Assembly (NCBI GenBank): GCA_035316025.1
Contig: DATFXL010000057.1
Location: 1 to 14,373, forward strand
Length of the DNA stretch: 14,373 bases
DNA from: JALZAA01 sp035316025
GTDB lineage: Bacteria > Actinomycetota > Acidimicrobiia > IMCC26256 > JACDBD01
Reading direction: 5' to 3'
The notes beneath the pieces were generated by a model. The model was not told where the DNA came from. It ran no database searches and worked only from the letters and a program-made list of their open reading frames with translations. The position numbers and the translations under genes are program-made. Positions 1 to 7,258 of the stretch are shown here, piece after piece (the stretch's first letter is position 1; the number at the start of each line of letters is the position of its first letter).

Positions 1-411
1 CAGGACATAGGACCCCGCGTTCACCGCCCCGTCGGCGCCGCCCGGCCCCGAAATCGGCGTCGGTCCCGCCGCCGACAACGAGAAGTCCGTCGCCGCCGCC
101 GTCCCCCCGTTGTCGTTCACGACCCGCTTCACCAACGTCAACCGCGCCGGCTGATCATCATTGGTGATCGTGCACGTCGCGTGCCCCCCAGCTGCGATCG
201 ATCCCGAACAGGCCGAGGAGGAGCTCCGCGCGTAGCCAGGGGGCCCGCTCTCGGACACCGAGTAGGACCCCGGCTGGAGAACGACGTCGGTTCCTGATTC
301 CGTGCCGGAGAATGACGCCGGATTCGGGTTCGTGCCGGTCACGCTCATCGTGAAATCCGACGCCTGCGCCGTGCCGCCGTTGTCGTTGACCACATGCTTG
401 ATCACCGTCAA
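1..411 (-). repeat. Tandem prealbumin-like modules, about 270-base unit, second copy cut by edge
   Basis: Within the surface protein, the block that starts with the LTVIKHVVNDNGGTA codons (from base 411) recurs 90 codons later as LTLVKRVVNDNGGTA (from base 141). The copies share VVNDNGGTA and a following DF-S/T-S pattern, while their DNA differs at many third positions. They look like an old duplication kept by selection rather than a recent slippage event. Confidence 0.75.
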
Positions 412-1560
412 CGTCGCCGTGTTGATGATGATCTGATTTGCAGGGACCGGCACCTTCTGCGCCCCGCTCTGTTGGACGTCTCCACCCGCCGGGTTGAGGC
501 GACTGTGCTGGGACGAGCCGCTGCATTGGCCCGCTTCGTTCGAGAGTTTCAGCGTGTAGTTGACGCGGGCGCTGTTGGCCTCGTTGTCGAAAGCGGCCGG
601 ATAGGCGATGTGGAGGCGTTGTACCCATTCTCCGCTCGACGTGCCGAAGTCGACCGGGGTTGGTGAGCCATCGACCGTGACCGTGGGCTGAGGTCCGCCG
701 AGGTCTTCGACCAACCCGAGGGCGAAGCTGCCGTCGAAGAACAAGCAGCTGCCGTCGTTGCCCGTGAAGCGGACCTCGAGATCGCCCTCGGCGGGCCCCT
801 GCGTGGCATCGAGGTCGAACCGGAAGTTGATCGAGTCACCCTCGGCGTACTGGGTGATGTTGCCGCTCGTGTAGGTACCGTCGCTCCTCTGGCCTTCGTG
901 CTGCTTCGCGGAAATGCGTGGCGGACTGTCGGTGAACGTGGTTGTGGCGAGGACCACGTCGTCGCGCCCGAGGACGTCGACGGTGTAGGTCCCCGCGATT
1001 CCGTCCAGCTGGTAGTGGTACAGGAACTTGCCGGCATCGTCGGTGGTGACGGTGTCGCTGCCGGGCTGGAAGGTGCCGTCACCGACGACGATCGAGCCGT
1101 CCGGTCGCGTCACTCGGATCAGGAGGTCACAGAGCGCCCGGTAGCCGGCGCCCGTGACCTCGACGTTCTCGCCCGGCGAATAGTCCCTTCTGTCGGTGCG
1201 CACCGTTTCCACACCAGTGGCCTGGCACCGCTCGATGGAGGGGACGCTCGCAATCTGGGGGGTTGTCGTCGCGGGCGGCGCGGTCGGGGTCGACGCGGTC
1301 CGGGTCGGCGGTGTCTGTGCTGCGGGCGTACCTGCGGTGGGCGCCCGCGATGTCTGCGTGGGTTGGGGAGTGGGCGAGTTCGTGTCAGGAACGATCGGCC
1401 CCCCAGGAGCGGTGCTGGTCGTCGTGGGATCTGCGCCCTGTGTGAGGGTCGTGCCGCCAGGGTCGGATTCGGCGCGTGCGCGGATGCTTCCGGCCATCGC
1501 GAGGCCGCCGACGATGCCGGCCACGACCGCGGTGGTCAGGAGGAGCCGGCCCCGGTTCAT
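1..1560 (-). CDS. Secreted/cell-surface protein with prealbumin-like (SpaA-type) repeats, partial
   Basis: One uninterrupted minus-strand frame of 520 codons runs from ATG 1560 to the left edge without a stop, so the C-terminus is missing. Residues 1-30 look like a signal or anchor segment: basic start (NRGR), a hydrophobic run at about 6-24, then Ala-rich. Residues 45-103 are rich in Thr, Pro and Ala and low in charge, like a wall-spanning stalk. Residues 112-210 resemble an Ig-like or Big-type beta domain (YSPGENVEVTGAGY). A second beta-rich region follows at about 215-345. Then come two copies of a module beginning LTVIKHVVNDNGGTA (384) and LTLVKRVVNDNGGTA (474), the first ending TCTITNDD. 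This is the prealbumin-like or SpaA/Cna-B-like repeat of actinobacterial adhesins; more copies or a wall anchor may lie beyond the edge. The start overlaps the kinase stop as ATGA, so translational coupling is likely. Role in adhesion is inference from family type. Confidence 0.85.
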   Translation of the reverse strand, partial: MNRGRLLLTTAVVAGIVGGLAMAGSIRARAESDPGGTTLTQGADPTTTSTAPGGPIVPDTNSPTPQPTQTSRAPTAGTPAAQTPPTRTASTPTAPPATTTPQIASVPSIERCQATGVETVRTDRRDYSPGENVEVTGAGYRALCDLLIRVTRPDGSIVVGDGTFQPGSDTVTTDDAGKFLYHYQLDGIAGTYTVDVLGRDDVVLATTTFTDSPPRISAKQHEGQRSDGTYTSGNITQYAEGDSINFRFDLDATQGPAEGDLEVRFTGNDGSCLFFDGSFALGLVEDLGGPQPTVTVDGSPTPVDFGTSSGEWVQRLHIAYPAAFDNEANSARVNYTLKLSNEAGQCSGSSQHSRLNPAGGDVQQSGAQKVPVPANQIIINTATLTVIKHVVNDNGGTAQASDFTMSVTGTNPNPASFSGTESGTDVVLQPGSYSVSESGPPGYARSSSSACSGSIAAGGHATCTITNDDQPARLTLVKRVVNDNGGTAAATDFSLSAAGPTPISGPGGADGAVNAGSYVL

Positions 1561-3467
1561 GCCGCCACCCTCGCCGGTGCGGAGTCGGACGCGGCCCGCT
1601 CTTCGGCTCTGCGGAGCCGTCGCCGTCGGCCCAGCACCACGATCGAGCGGTTCAACGCGCCGAAGGCGGCGGCGCCGAGTGCACCCACGACCACGAACGT
1701 GACCAGGGACGGTTCGGAGGAGCCCAGGGCCCAGGCCCCGAGAACCGTCGCGAATCCCGCGGCGGCGCCGAGGAAGGCCATCGTGACGTACGCCGATCGG
1801 CGGGTGTAGCCGCGCCGCAACGGCTGCGTGATCGCGAGGCCGTAGGCGATCACGAACAGCGCCAGGAGGATGGCCGAGACGCCGGTCGCCGACAGGAAGA
1901 ACGGCTGATCGGGGTCGACCGCGATCTCCTCGCGGAGGAGGATGCGCTTGTTCTCGTCGAGGAGCCGGAACTCGCCCGTCAGTTCGCCGCTGGACAGAAT
2001 GCGCACGCGCTCGGCGTCGACGGACGCGGTGAACGCACCATTGCCACTCGGTTCGAGCGGCGCCGACCGCGACGACCCGAGGCCGATCCCGACCGCCGAG
2101 AACCCGATCTGAGCGAAGCGCGCGCGGCGGGCGCTGCTCGGGAGCTCCTGGATGCGCACCGGAATCGGAGCGCCGAGGTCGGCATGGACCGTGTCGCTCG
2201 ATCCGATGTCGGTCCCGGCGACGGTGATGACGCCTGCCCGCACCGTGTCGGAGTGGCCGCGGCTGCCGACCGCGAAGATCGCGCAGATGAGTGCGGCGAT
2301 CGCGAGCACCGCCGCCGCCGCGAGAGAGATCACCGGCCGCTTGGGCGGCGAGATGAGGTCGTCGACGCGGACGAGGTCCTCCGGCTGGAGGTCGGCGAGC
2401 GCCTCCCCAACGGCGTGGTGCGCCGCCGTCGCCCGCACCTTGACGACAGCCTCGCTGCCCGGCGCGCTCCCGGTGACCACGGTGCCCGTGCCGGCGCGAC
2501 CCGCGATCGCGGTCGTGGTCTCGCCGTCACCACCGGAGGTGGCCGTCGCCGTGCGCGTCGCGGGCCCGGCGGCGGCGGCGATGGAGCCGGTCGCTCGCAG
2601 GGTGACGTCGGCGCGCCCCAGCCACCCCTCTCCGAACGCCGCGGTCGCTGCGCGTCCCACTGCGACCCCGAAGTCCTCGGCGCGTGGGTAGCGCTCGGCG
2701 GGATCGCGTCGGATTGCCCGCATCGTGACCTCGGTGAGCGGCTCGGGTACGCCGGGCGCGGCTTCCGAGAGCGGGGTCGGCTCTTCGTTCACACGAGACT
2801 CGAGCACTGCGAGCGGATCACCGTCGGCGGAGAACGGAAGGGTCCCCGACAGCAATTCGTAGAGGACGGTTCCGGCCGCATACACGTCCGCCGCCGGCCC
2901 CAGGTTGAGTCCCTCTGCCTGCTCGGGCGCCATGTAGGCCGGCGTGCCGATCACGGTGCCGCGGACGGTGGTGACCGTCTCCTCGCCACCGAAGACCTGG
3001 GCAATGCCGAAGTCGGTGACCTTGAGCGTCCGGTCGGCCGCGAACATGAGGTTCTCGGGCTTGATGTCGCGATGCAGCACTCCGTGCGCGTGGGCGGAGT
3101 CGAGTCCCGCGCACGTCGCGAGGATCGCAGCGCAGGCCGAGGGCATCGTGAGCCCATCGGTCGTGAACAGATGCCACAGGGTGCCGCCCGGAAGCGACTC
3201 CATCACGAGTACGCAGAGGCCCTCACGCTCGACGTAGTCGTACACGGGCACGATGTGCGGATGGCTGAGGGCGGCGAGCGTCTTGGCCTCGCTGCCGAAG
3301 CGGCGGCGAACGTCGGGGTCGACGGCAAACGTCGGCGGAAGCTGCTTGATCGCGACCGCTCGCTCGAGCTGTCGGTGGGTGGCAGCGAGCACGACCCCCA
3401 TGGCGCCGCGGCCGAGCTCGTCGCCGACCTCGTAGCTCGGAAGTGCCTCCGCGATCTGAGTAGTCAC
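1557..3467 (-). CDS. Membrane Hanks-type serine/threonine protein kinase with extracytoplasmic sensor loop
   Basis: 636 residues from GTG 3467. The N-terminal kinase domain (about 12-275) keeps every key motif: Gly loop GRGAMGVV (19-26), ATP lysine K41 (AVAIK), helix-C glutamate E60, catalytic loop HRDIKPEN (132-139, D134), DFG (152-154), activation segment ending GTPAYMAPE, and D194. It should therefore be active. A Thr/Ala/Gly-rich linker (about 290-375) carries possible autophosphorylation threonines. Four hydrophobic segments follow at about 379-401, 523-546, 560-582 and 587-613. The 120-residue loop between the first two should lie outside the cell and sense a signal; it is not a PASTA domain and I do not recognise it. 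A basic tail ends the chain. The frame stays open to 4385, but that part has no kinase similarity and lies opposite the FHA-cyclase gene. GTG 3467, just before the kinase domain and behind a GGGCAGGG stretch, is the best start. The stop overlaps the surface-protein start (ATGA). Confidence 0.93.
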   Translation of the reverse strand: MTTQIAEALPSYEVGDELGRGAMGVVLAATHRQLERAVAIKQLPPTFAVDPDVRRRFGSEAKTLAALSHPHIVPVYDYVEREGLCVLVMESLPGGTLWHLFTTDGLTMPSACAAILATCAGLDSAHAHGVLHRDIKPENLMFAADRTLKVTDFGIAQVFGGEETVTTVRGTVIGTPAYMAPEQAEGLNLGPAADVYAAGTVLYELLSGTLPFSADGDPLAVLESRVNEEPTPLSEAAPGVPEPLTEVTMRAIRRDPAERYPRAEDFGVAVGRAATAAFGEGWLGRADVTLRATGSIAAAAGPATRTATATSGGDGETTTAIAGRAGTGTVVTGSAPGSEAVVKVRATAAHHAVGEALADLQPEDLVRVDDLISPPKRPVISLAAAAVLAIAALICAIFAVGSRGHSDTVRAGVITVAGTDIGSSDTVHADLGAPIPVRIQELPSSARRARFAQIGFSAVGIGLGSSRSAPLEPSGNGAFTASVDAERVRILSSGELTGEFRLLDENKRILLREEIAVDPDQPFFLSATGVSAILLALFVIAYGLAITQPLRRGYTRRSAYVTMAFLGAAAGFATVLGAWALGSSEPSLVTFVVVGALGAAAFGALNRSIVVLGRRRRLRRAEERAASDSAPARVAA

Positions 3468-3549
3468 AGCCCTGCCCACCCCTTGGCAGCGATTGGAGAC
3501 TCGACGCTCGCTCGGGGTGCCATCGAGCGAGGCATATCCTAGGGCGACG
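3468..3549. promoter_or_regulatory. Divergent intergenic region between kinase and FHA-cyclase
   Basis: These 82 bases separate the kinase GTG (minus) from the cyclase ATG (plus), so both promoters or a shared control region should be here. I see no convincing -35/-10 pair. TATCCT (3535-3540) resembles a -10 box but sits only 9 bases before the plus-strand ATG, which would give a nearly leaderless transcript. The 20-base motif found upstream of the right-hand genes is absent, so this pair is probably controlled separately. Confidence 0.35.
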
Positions 3550-4536
3550 ATGGGCTTCGCTCTGCTCGAGGTGCGCCAGCCGGGCCGTAGGCCGCTCGTG
3601 CTCGCCGTCGAGCACGAAGTCGAGTTCGGGCGTGACTGCGATGGTCTGCTGCTGGTCGATCCCGAGGTTTCGCGCCGGCACGCCGTGGTACGGCTCGAAG
3701 GCGACACGCTCGTGCTCGAGGACCTCGGGAGCACCAACGGCACCACGTTGAACGGCGAGCGCCTGCACGGGCGGGCGCCAATGAACGCCACCGACGTCGC
3801 CCGGCTGGGTGGGACGGAGCTACGCCTCGTCCAGGAGCAAGTCCTGGCGGCGAGGCCGGCCGCCACCACGGGGGCGCGCGAGACTCGCATTGCCGGCTCC
3901 GGAGACGCCGAAGTCGTGCGGGCGCGTCCTGGAGGCGGCGCCGGCGGGCGCGAGACGTCCATCGACGCCGTAGCGTCGGTGGCGCAACGCGAGACCTTCG
4001 ACGCCTCCCGGCTCCAGGCCGAGGGTGGCACCGTCACGATCGTGTTCTCGGACATCGAGTCCTCGACCGAGCTGGCCGTGAGGCTCGGCGACACCGCCTG
4101 GTTCAGGGTGCTCGGCGTGCACAACCAGATCGTGCGAGACCTCGTTCGCAAGCACCACGGGAAAGAGATCAAGTCCCAGGGCGACGGGTTCATGCTCTCT
4201 TTCCCCAGCGCTCGAACGGCGCTGCGATGCATGATCGAGGTGCAGCGCCAGCTCGCCGCCCGTGCCGATGAAGCGGATGGCAACCAGATCCGCGTTCGTA
4301 TCGGCATCCACACGGGTGAGGCGATCGCAGATGCCGGCGGCGACCTGTTCGGTCGCCACATCATCCTGGCTTCGAGGATCGCCAACCTGGCCGAGGGAGG
4401 TCAGATCCTCGTGTCGGGCATCACGAAGGAGATCGCCACCACGGGGGACTTCAAGTTCGGCGAGCCTCGCCAAGTCGGCCTGAAGGGCATCGGGGGCGAC
4501 TACACCGTCCACGAGGTCCTCTGGCAAGAAGCTTGA
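3550..4536 (+). CDS. FHA domain-class III adenylate/guanylate cyclase fusion
   Basis: 328 residues from ATG 3550, with AGGG five bases upstream. An in-frame TTG at 3493 would add residues before the FHA fold and is less likely. Residues 1-97 are an FHA phosphothreonine-binding domain with its usual residues: FGRD (R28), SRRH (41-44), STNG (61-64) and N68. Residues 98-158 form a flexible linker. Residues 160-328 are a class III cyclase domain: metal aspartates D168 (FSDIESST) and D212 (GDGFMLSF), purine-specifying lysine K208, IGIHTGEAI (251-259) and arginine R276 (ASRI). K208 favours ATP, hence cAMP. The transition-state asparagine expected near 272 is isoleucine (FGRHIILASR). No membrane segment is seen, so the protein should be cytosolic. 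Divergent pairing with a kinase suggests that phosphothreonine on the kinase or a partner recruits or regulates the cyclase; this is inference. Confidence 0.92.
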   Translation: MGFALLEVRQPGRRPLVLAVEHEVEFGRDCDGLLLVDPEVSRRHAVVRLEGDTLVLEDLGSTNGTTLNGERLHGRAPMNATDVARLGGTELRLVQEQVLAARPAATTGARETRIAGSGDAEVVRARPGGGAGGRETSIDAVASVAQRETFDASRLQAEGGTVTIVFSDIESSTELAVRLGDTAWFRVLGVHNQIVRDLVRKHHGKEIKSQGDGFMLSFPSARTALRCMIEVQRQLAARADEADGNQIRVRIGIHTGEAIADAGGDLFGRHIILASRIANLAEGGQILVSGITKEIATTGDFKFGEPRQVGLKGIGGDYTVHEVLWQEA

Positions 4537-4678
4537 GCCGCTGTCCCCGAGATCACGACGACATGTGTTCATTCCATGCTTCGGTGGCATCGGTCGCGTG
4601 CTGAGAAGCGCGCCAGGGAACCTCGGCTGCATATAATCTCGAAAGTCGCGAGCGAATCCCCCGCAGGAGCAACGTGCG
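4537..4678. other. Convergent intergenic region with isolated TATAAT
   Basis: The FHA-cyclase and the binding-protein gene converge here. A perfect TATAAT lies on the plus strand at 4632-4637, but no TTGACA-like box stands 16-18 bases upstream. It is followed by a weak 4-base-pair inverted repeat (4638-4641 with 4649-4652) and by GCAGGAGC leading to GTG CGC TAA, a two-codon frame. No clear rho-independent terminator is visible for either gene. Confidence 0.3.
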
Positions 4679-5983
4679 CTAACCCGCCGCCTCGGGGCTC
4701 ATCGGCATCGTCTTGAGGCCCGCGGGGAAGCACAGGAATGGCTTACCCGGCGCGCCGAAGACCGGCTTGAACTTGCCGTTCACGACCTTCACCCACGTGT
4801 AGCACGGGGATGCCTGTTGATGCGCGGTGGTCCAGTCGATTCCGGCGAGGATCCCTCCGGCCTTGTAGTCCTTCATCTGGTTGATGGCATCGACGACCTT
4901 CTGCCGCGTGAAGTCGGGACCGGCCGCTTTCAGACCGGTGACGAAGAGATTCGCGTTCACCCACCCCACCAGCGAGTTGAGGTCCCTGGCGCCGCCCGTC
5001 CGGTTGATCCACTTCTCGTAGAGCTTCAGGCCTTCGGGCTTTTGCTTCGTCTCCAACGGCGTGACGTCGGACACCATGTAGCTTCCGTCCAGGAACGGGG
5101 CGTTCTTCTCGACGACGTCGGGGACGTACGCGCTCTGCAGCAGCTTCGTCGCGTCCAGGCCCTGCTTCTTCATCTCGCGGCCGAGGCTCACGGCGCCATT
5201 GATGTCGAGGCACGCGATCACGAGGTTGACCTTGTTCTCGGCCATCCGAGCAACCTGGGCGCTGTAGTCCTGGATTCCGAACGGCTGGCTCGTGTCCATG
5301 AACACGACCTTGCCGGTATCGAACCCCTTGATCGTGTCCGCTTGGGCCCGGCACACATCCGCCGCCTGGGGAACGTTGTACGCGATGACACCGACGCGCT
5401 TCAGTCCGAGCTTCTTGGGCAGCCAGGCCTGTGGGTAGTTGTTGGGACCCGGGGTCTTGAAGTTGATGAACGAACCGCCCTGCCCGAACAAGTTGGGTGC
5501 GCCAGGATTCTGGTCCTCGGACCCCCACTCCGCGTTGACGTTCCAACCGAAGGTCGGGACGCCCGACTGCGCGAGGAGGTCGGCCCCCGTGAACAGCGCC
5601 GTCGCGACGGGCAACACCGCGAACACGTTGTCCTCGCTGAGGAGCCCCTGCACTTCCTGCCGGTTGTTGGCGACCTGATCGTCACGCTTCGCGGCGAGCT
5701 CGAGCTTGCGCCCGAAGACGCCGCCCTCGGTGTGGTTGATGAAATCGAAGTACGCGGCGACGCCGTCGAAAGACGACTTCCACGTGAGACCGGTCGGGTC
5801 GTTCGACTCGGTGGCGACGCCCCCGACGCGGATCGTCTTGTCGGTCACGCCGGGCTGGTCGACCGGCGGATTCTGCTGCGCGCCCACCTCCGTGGCGCCG
5901 AGCACCGTCACTCCGACCGCCACCACAACGAACGCCGCCGTGCAACGCCTTGCTCCACGGTCTCGCACCTGCGTCCTCGACAT
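4679..5983 (-). CDS. Exported branched-chain amino acid-type ABC substrate-binding protein
   Basis: 434 residues from ATG 5983. This start gives a clean Sec signal peptide: basic RDRGARR, hydrophobic core AAFVVVAVGVTVLGA, and likely cleavage after VGA near residue 35 (VGA/QQ). No lipobox cysteine is present, so it does not look like a lipoprotein. The mature part begins PGVTDKTIRVGGVATESNDPTG and continues with the two-lobed periplasmic-binding fold of the LivJ/Peripla_BP_6 type (FFDGVAAYFDFIN-like region, GGVFGRKLEL, VFAVLPVATALFTGADLLAQSGVPTFG). The frame extends to a start at 6073, but that would put the conserved 20-base motif (6034-6053) inside the gene and hide the signal peptide. No permease or ATPase gene is in the window, so transport partners must be elsewhere. 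The ligand is unknown; actinobacterial relatives often bind non-amino-acid catabolic substrates. Confidence 0.88.
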   Translation of the reverse strand: MSRTQVRDRGARRCTAAFVVVAVGVTVLGATEVGAQQNPPVDQPGVTDKTIRVGGVATESNDPTGLTWKSSFDGVAAYFDFINHTEGGVFGRKLELAAKRDDQVANNRQEVQGLLSEDNVFAVLPVATALFTGADLLAQSGVPTFGWNVNAEWGSEDQNPGAPNLFGQGGSFINFKTPGPNNYPQAWLPKKLGLKRVGVIAYNVPQAADVCRAQADTIKGFDTGKVVFMDTSQPFGIQDYSAQVARMAENKVNLVIACLDINGAVSLGREMKKQGLDATKLLQSAYVPDVVEKNAPFLDGSYMVSDVTPLETKQKPEGLKLYEKWINRTGGARDLNSLVGWVNANLFVTGLKAAGPDFTRQKVVDAINQMKDYKAGGILAGIDWTTAHQQASPCYTWVKVVNGKFKPVFGAPGKPFLCFPAGLKTMPMSPEAAG

Positions 5984-6033
5984 CGCCCCCCGTGACGACC
6001 CTCTGGCCGATACGCCCGTTTTGCGGCTGGCGC

Positions 6034-6053
6034 AACCTAACGTTTGTGTCGGC
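6034..6053 (-). promoter_or_regulatory. Predicted TetR operator, site A
   Basis: AACCTAACGTTTGTGTCGGC on the plus strand, ending 51 bases before the ATG of the exported binding protein. It shares 9 invariant columns with the three other sites (8415, 11004, 13311). Its centre AACGTT is a perfect 6-base palindrome. Reading toward the gene, the motif contains TAGGTT, which could also serve as a -10 element, so operator and promoter may overlap. Confidence 0.6.
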
Positions 6054-6121
6054 TGGCCGCAAGCGCTCCTCATGCTCGAAGCCGGCGTAGCCGTCAGGCC
6101 GAACGTGACCTCGTGGAAGTG

Positions 6122-7252
6122 TCAGCCCTTCTTCGGCGCGCAACGGCCGTCGTCGGCCGGCGGGACGTTCGGCCGCCCCGACTGGCCCGACGGCCAGCCG
6201 GACCAGATGCCCGCGAAGTAGGGACCGGGTTGCCCCGCCTTCTCGTAGAGCCCCTGCGGGTCGTAGACCTTCGCCTCGGGGAACGGCCAGGGACAGGCAA
6301 CCGACGTCGCGGAGCCGGTTGCACGCATGACCGCGAAGGTGCCGCCGTAGACGAGATAGGCGACGTTCAGGATGGCGAACATCACGAGGAACGTGCCGAG
6401 CGCGGGTCGCGTCCGGAATACGCGTACTCGCTGAGCGAGCTTCTCCGCTTGCGAGCGACCCGTGTCGTCGCGGTACAGCAGCACCCCCGCCGGGATCATC
6501 ACCAGCGTGACGAGCGCCGACTCCCAGAGCAGCGGGAACTGGTACCACTCCCCCGCCCACAACGACCCGAACGGGATGACCTGCGAGTAGATGTAGAGAC
6601 CGGTCCGGACGCAGACGATCTCGAGAATGGCGTCGTACACGAAGCCGATCACGAGGATCATCGCCGAGAGGACGATGAGCGGGTGCCGCCAGACGAGCGA
6701 ATCGGCGGACCGGCGCGCCTGCATGCGGCGCAGGACCCAAAGCGCCGGGAAGAACGGCGCCACGTAGAACGTGGCGTAGCCCAACACGACGAACGGCTCC
6801 ACCGTCGGCGACAGCGAGACGAGCGGCCACGTCTCCGGCCAGTGCGTGAGCTGCGGGTTGTAGACCGCATACGGAGCCCAGTTCATGACCGGATCGATCC
6901 AGACGAGCCCGGTCGCCGCGATCGCCATCAGCAGGACCGGATGCCTCGGGTATCGCTGCCAGAACACCGCGGCGATCGCGACCAGACTCATCATCAGGAG
7001 GACGAGCCCGACCTCCTGCATCACGATCCAGTCGGACTTCCCGAACAGGAAGTCCACCGGCCGGGGAACACCGACCACGCCCGGGCTCGCGATCCGCTCG
7101 GCGACCGCGCCGCGGCGAATGTTGTACAAGACGCCGAGGAGCGCGACCTGCAGCACGATGCCGAGTGGCAGCAGCAGCCACAGTGGCGGCCGGGGCCGGG
7201 GCGTGCGCATCGACGCGGAGACGTCGGGGCGCTCGTCCACGGTGAGGGTCAT
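6122..7252 (-). CDS. AveC-like (spirocyclase AveC family) polytopic membrane protein
   Basis: 376 residues from ATG 7252, six bases after the stop of the upstream binding-protein-like gene, so the two form one transcript. About seven hydrophobic segments lie near 23-42, 78-98, 105-120, 152-175, 190-213, 240-260 and 283-303. Conserved-looking polar residues sit at membrane edges: D120-P-x-x-N124-W, YNP (131-133), D207 and E211 in YDAILEI, GLYIYSQVIPFGSLWAGE and YQFPL (237-241). These recall the AveC/spirocyclase family of actinobacteria, named after the avermectin protein AveC. Most members stand next to P450, SDR and TetR genes, as here, and have no proven reaction. The C-terminal 70 residues are soluble and Pro/Gly-rich. 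Assignment rests on recalled family pattern, not a search. Whether it is an enzyme or a lipid-handling membrane protein cannot be told from sequence. Confidence 0.68.
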   Translation of the reverse strand: MTLTVDERPDVSASMRTPRPRPPLWLLLPLGIVLQVALLGVLYNIRRGAVAERIASPGVVGVPRPVDFLFGKSDWIVMQEVGLVLLMMSLVAIAAVFWQRYPRHPVLLMAIAATGLVWIDPVMNWAPYAVYNPQLTHWPETWPLVSLSPTVEPFVVLGYATFYVAPFFPALWVLRRMQARRSADSLVWRHPLIVLSAMILVIGFVYDAILEIVCVRTGLYIYSQVIPFGSLWAGEWYQFPLLWESALVTLVMIPAGVLLYRDDTGRSQAEKLAQRVRVFRTRPALGTFLVMFAILNVAYLVYGGTFAVMRATGSATSVACPWPFPEAKVYDPQGLYEKAGQPGPYFAGIWSGWPSGQSGRPNVPPADDGRCAPKKG

Positions 7253-7258
7253 GTGTGC

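Noticed and set aside
1476..3542. Long plus-strand open frame (688 codons) opposite the kinase
   Set aside because: Its translation is Arg-rich and low in hydrophobic structure, as expected from the complement of GC-rich coding DNA, while the minus strand encodes a complete kinase with all motifs.
3468..4385. N-terminal extension of the kinase frame to 4385
   Set aside because: It would overlap the FHA-cyclase over almost its whole length and has no domain character; the kinase fold starts just after GTG 3467.
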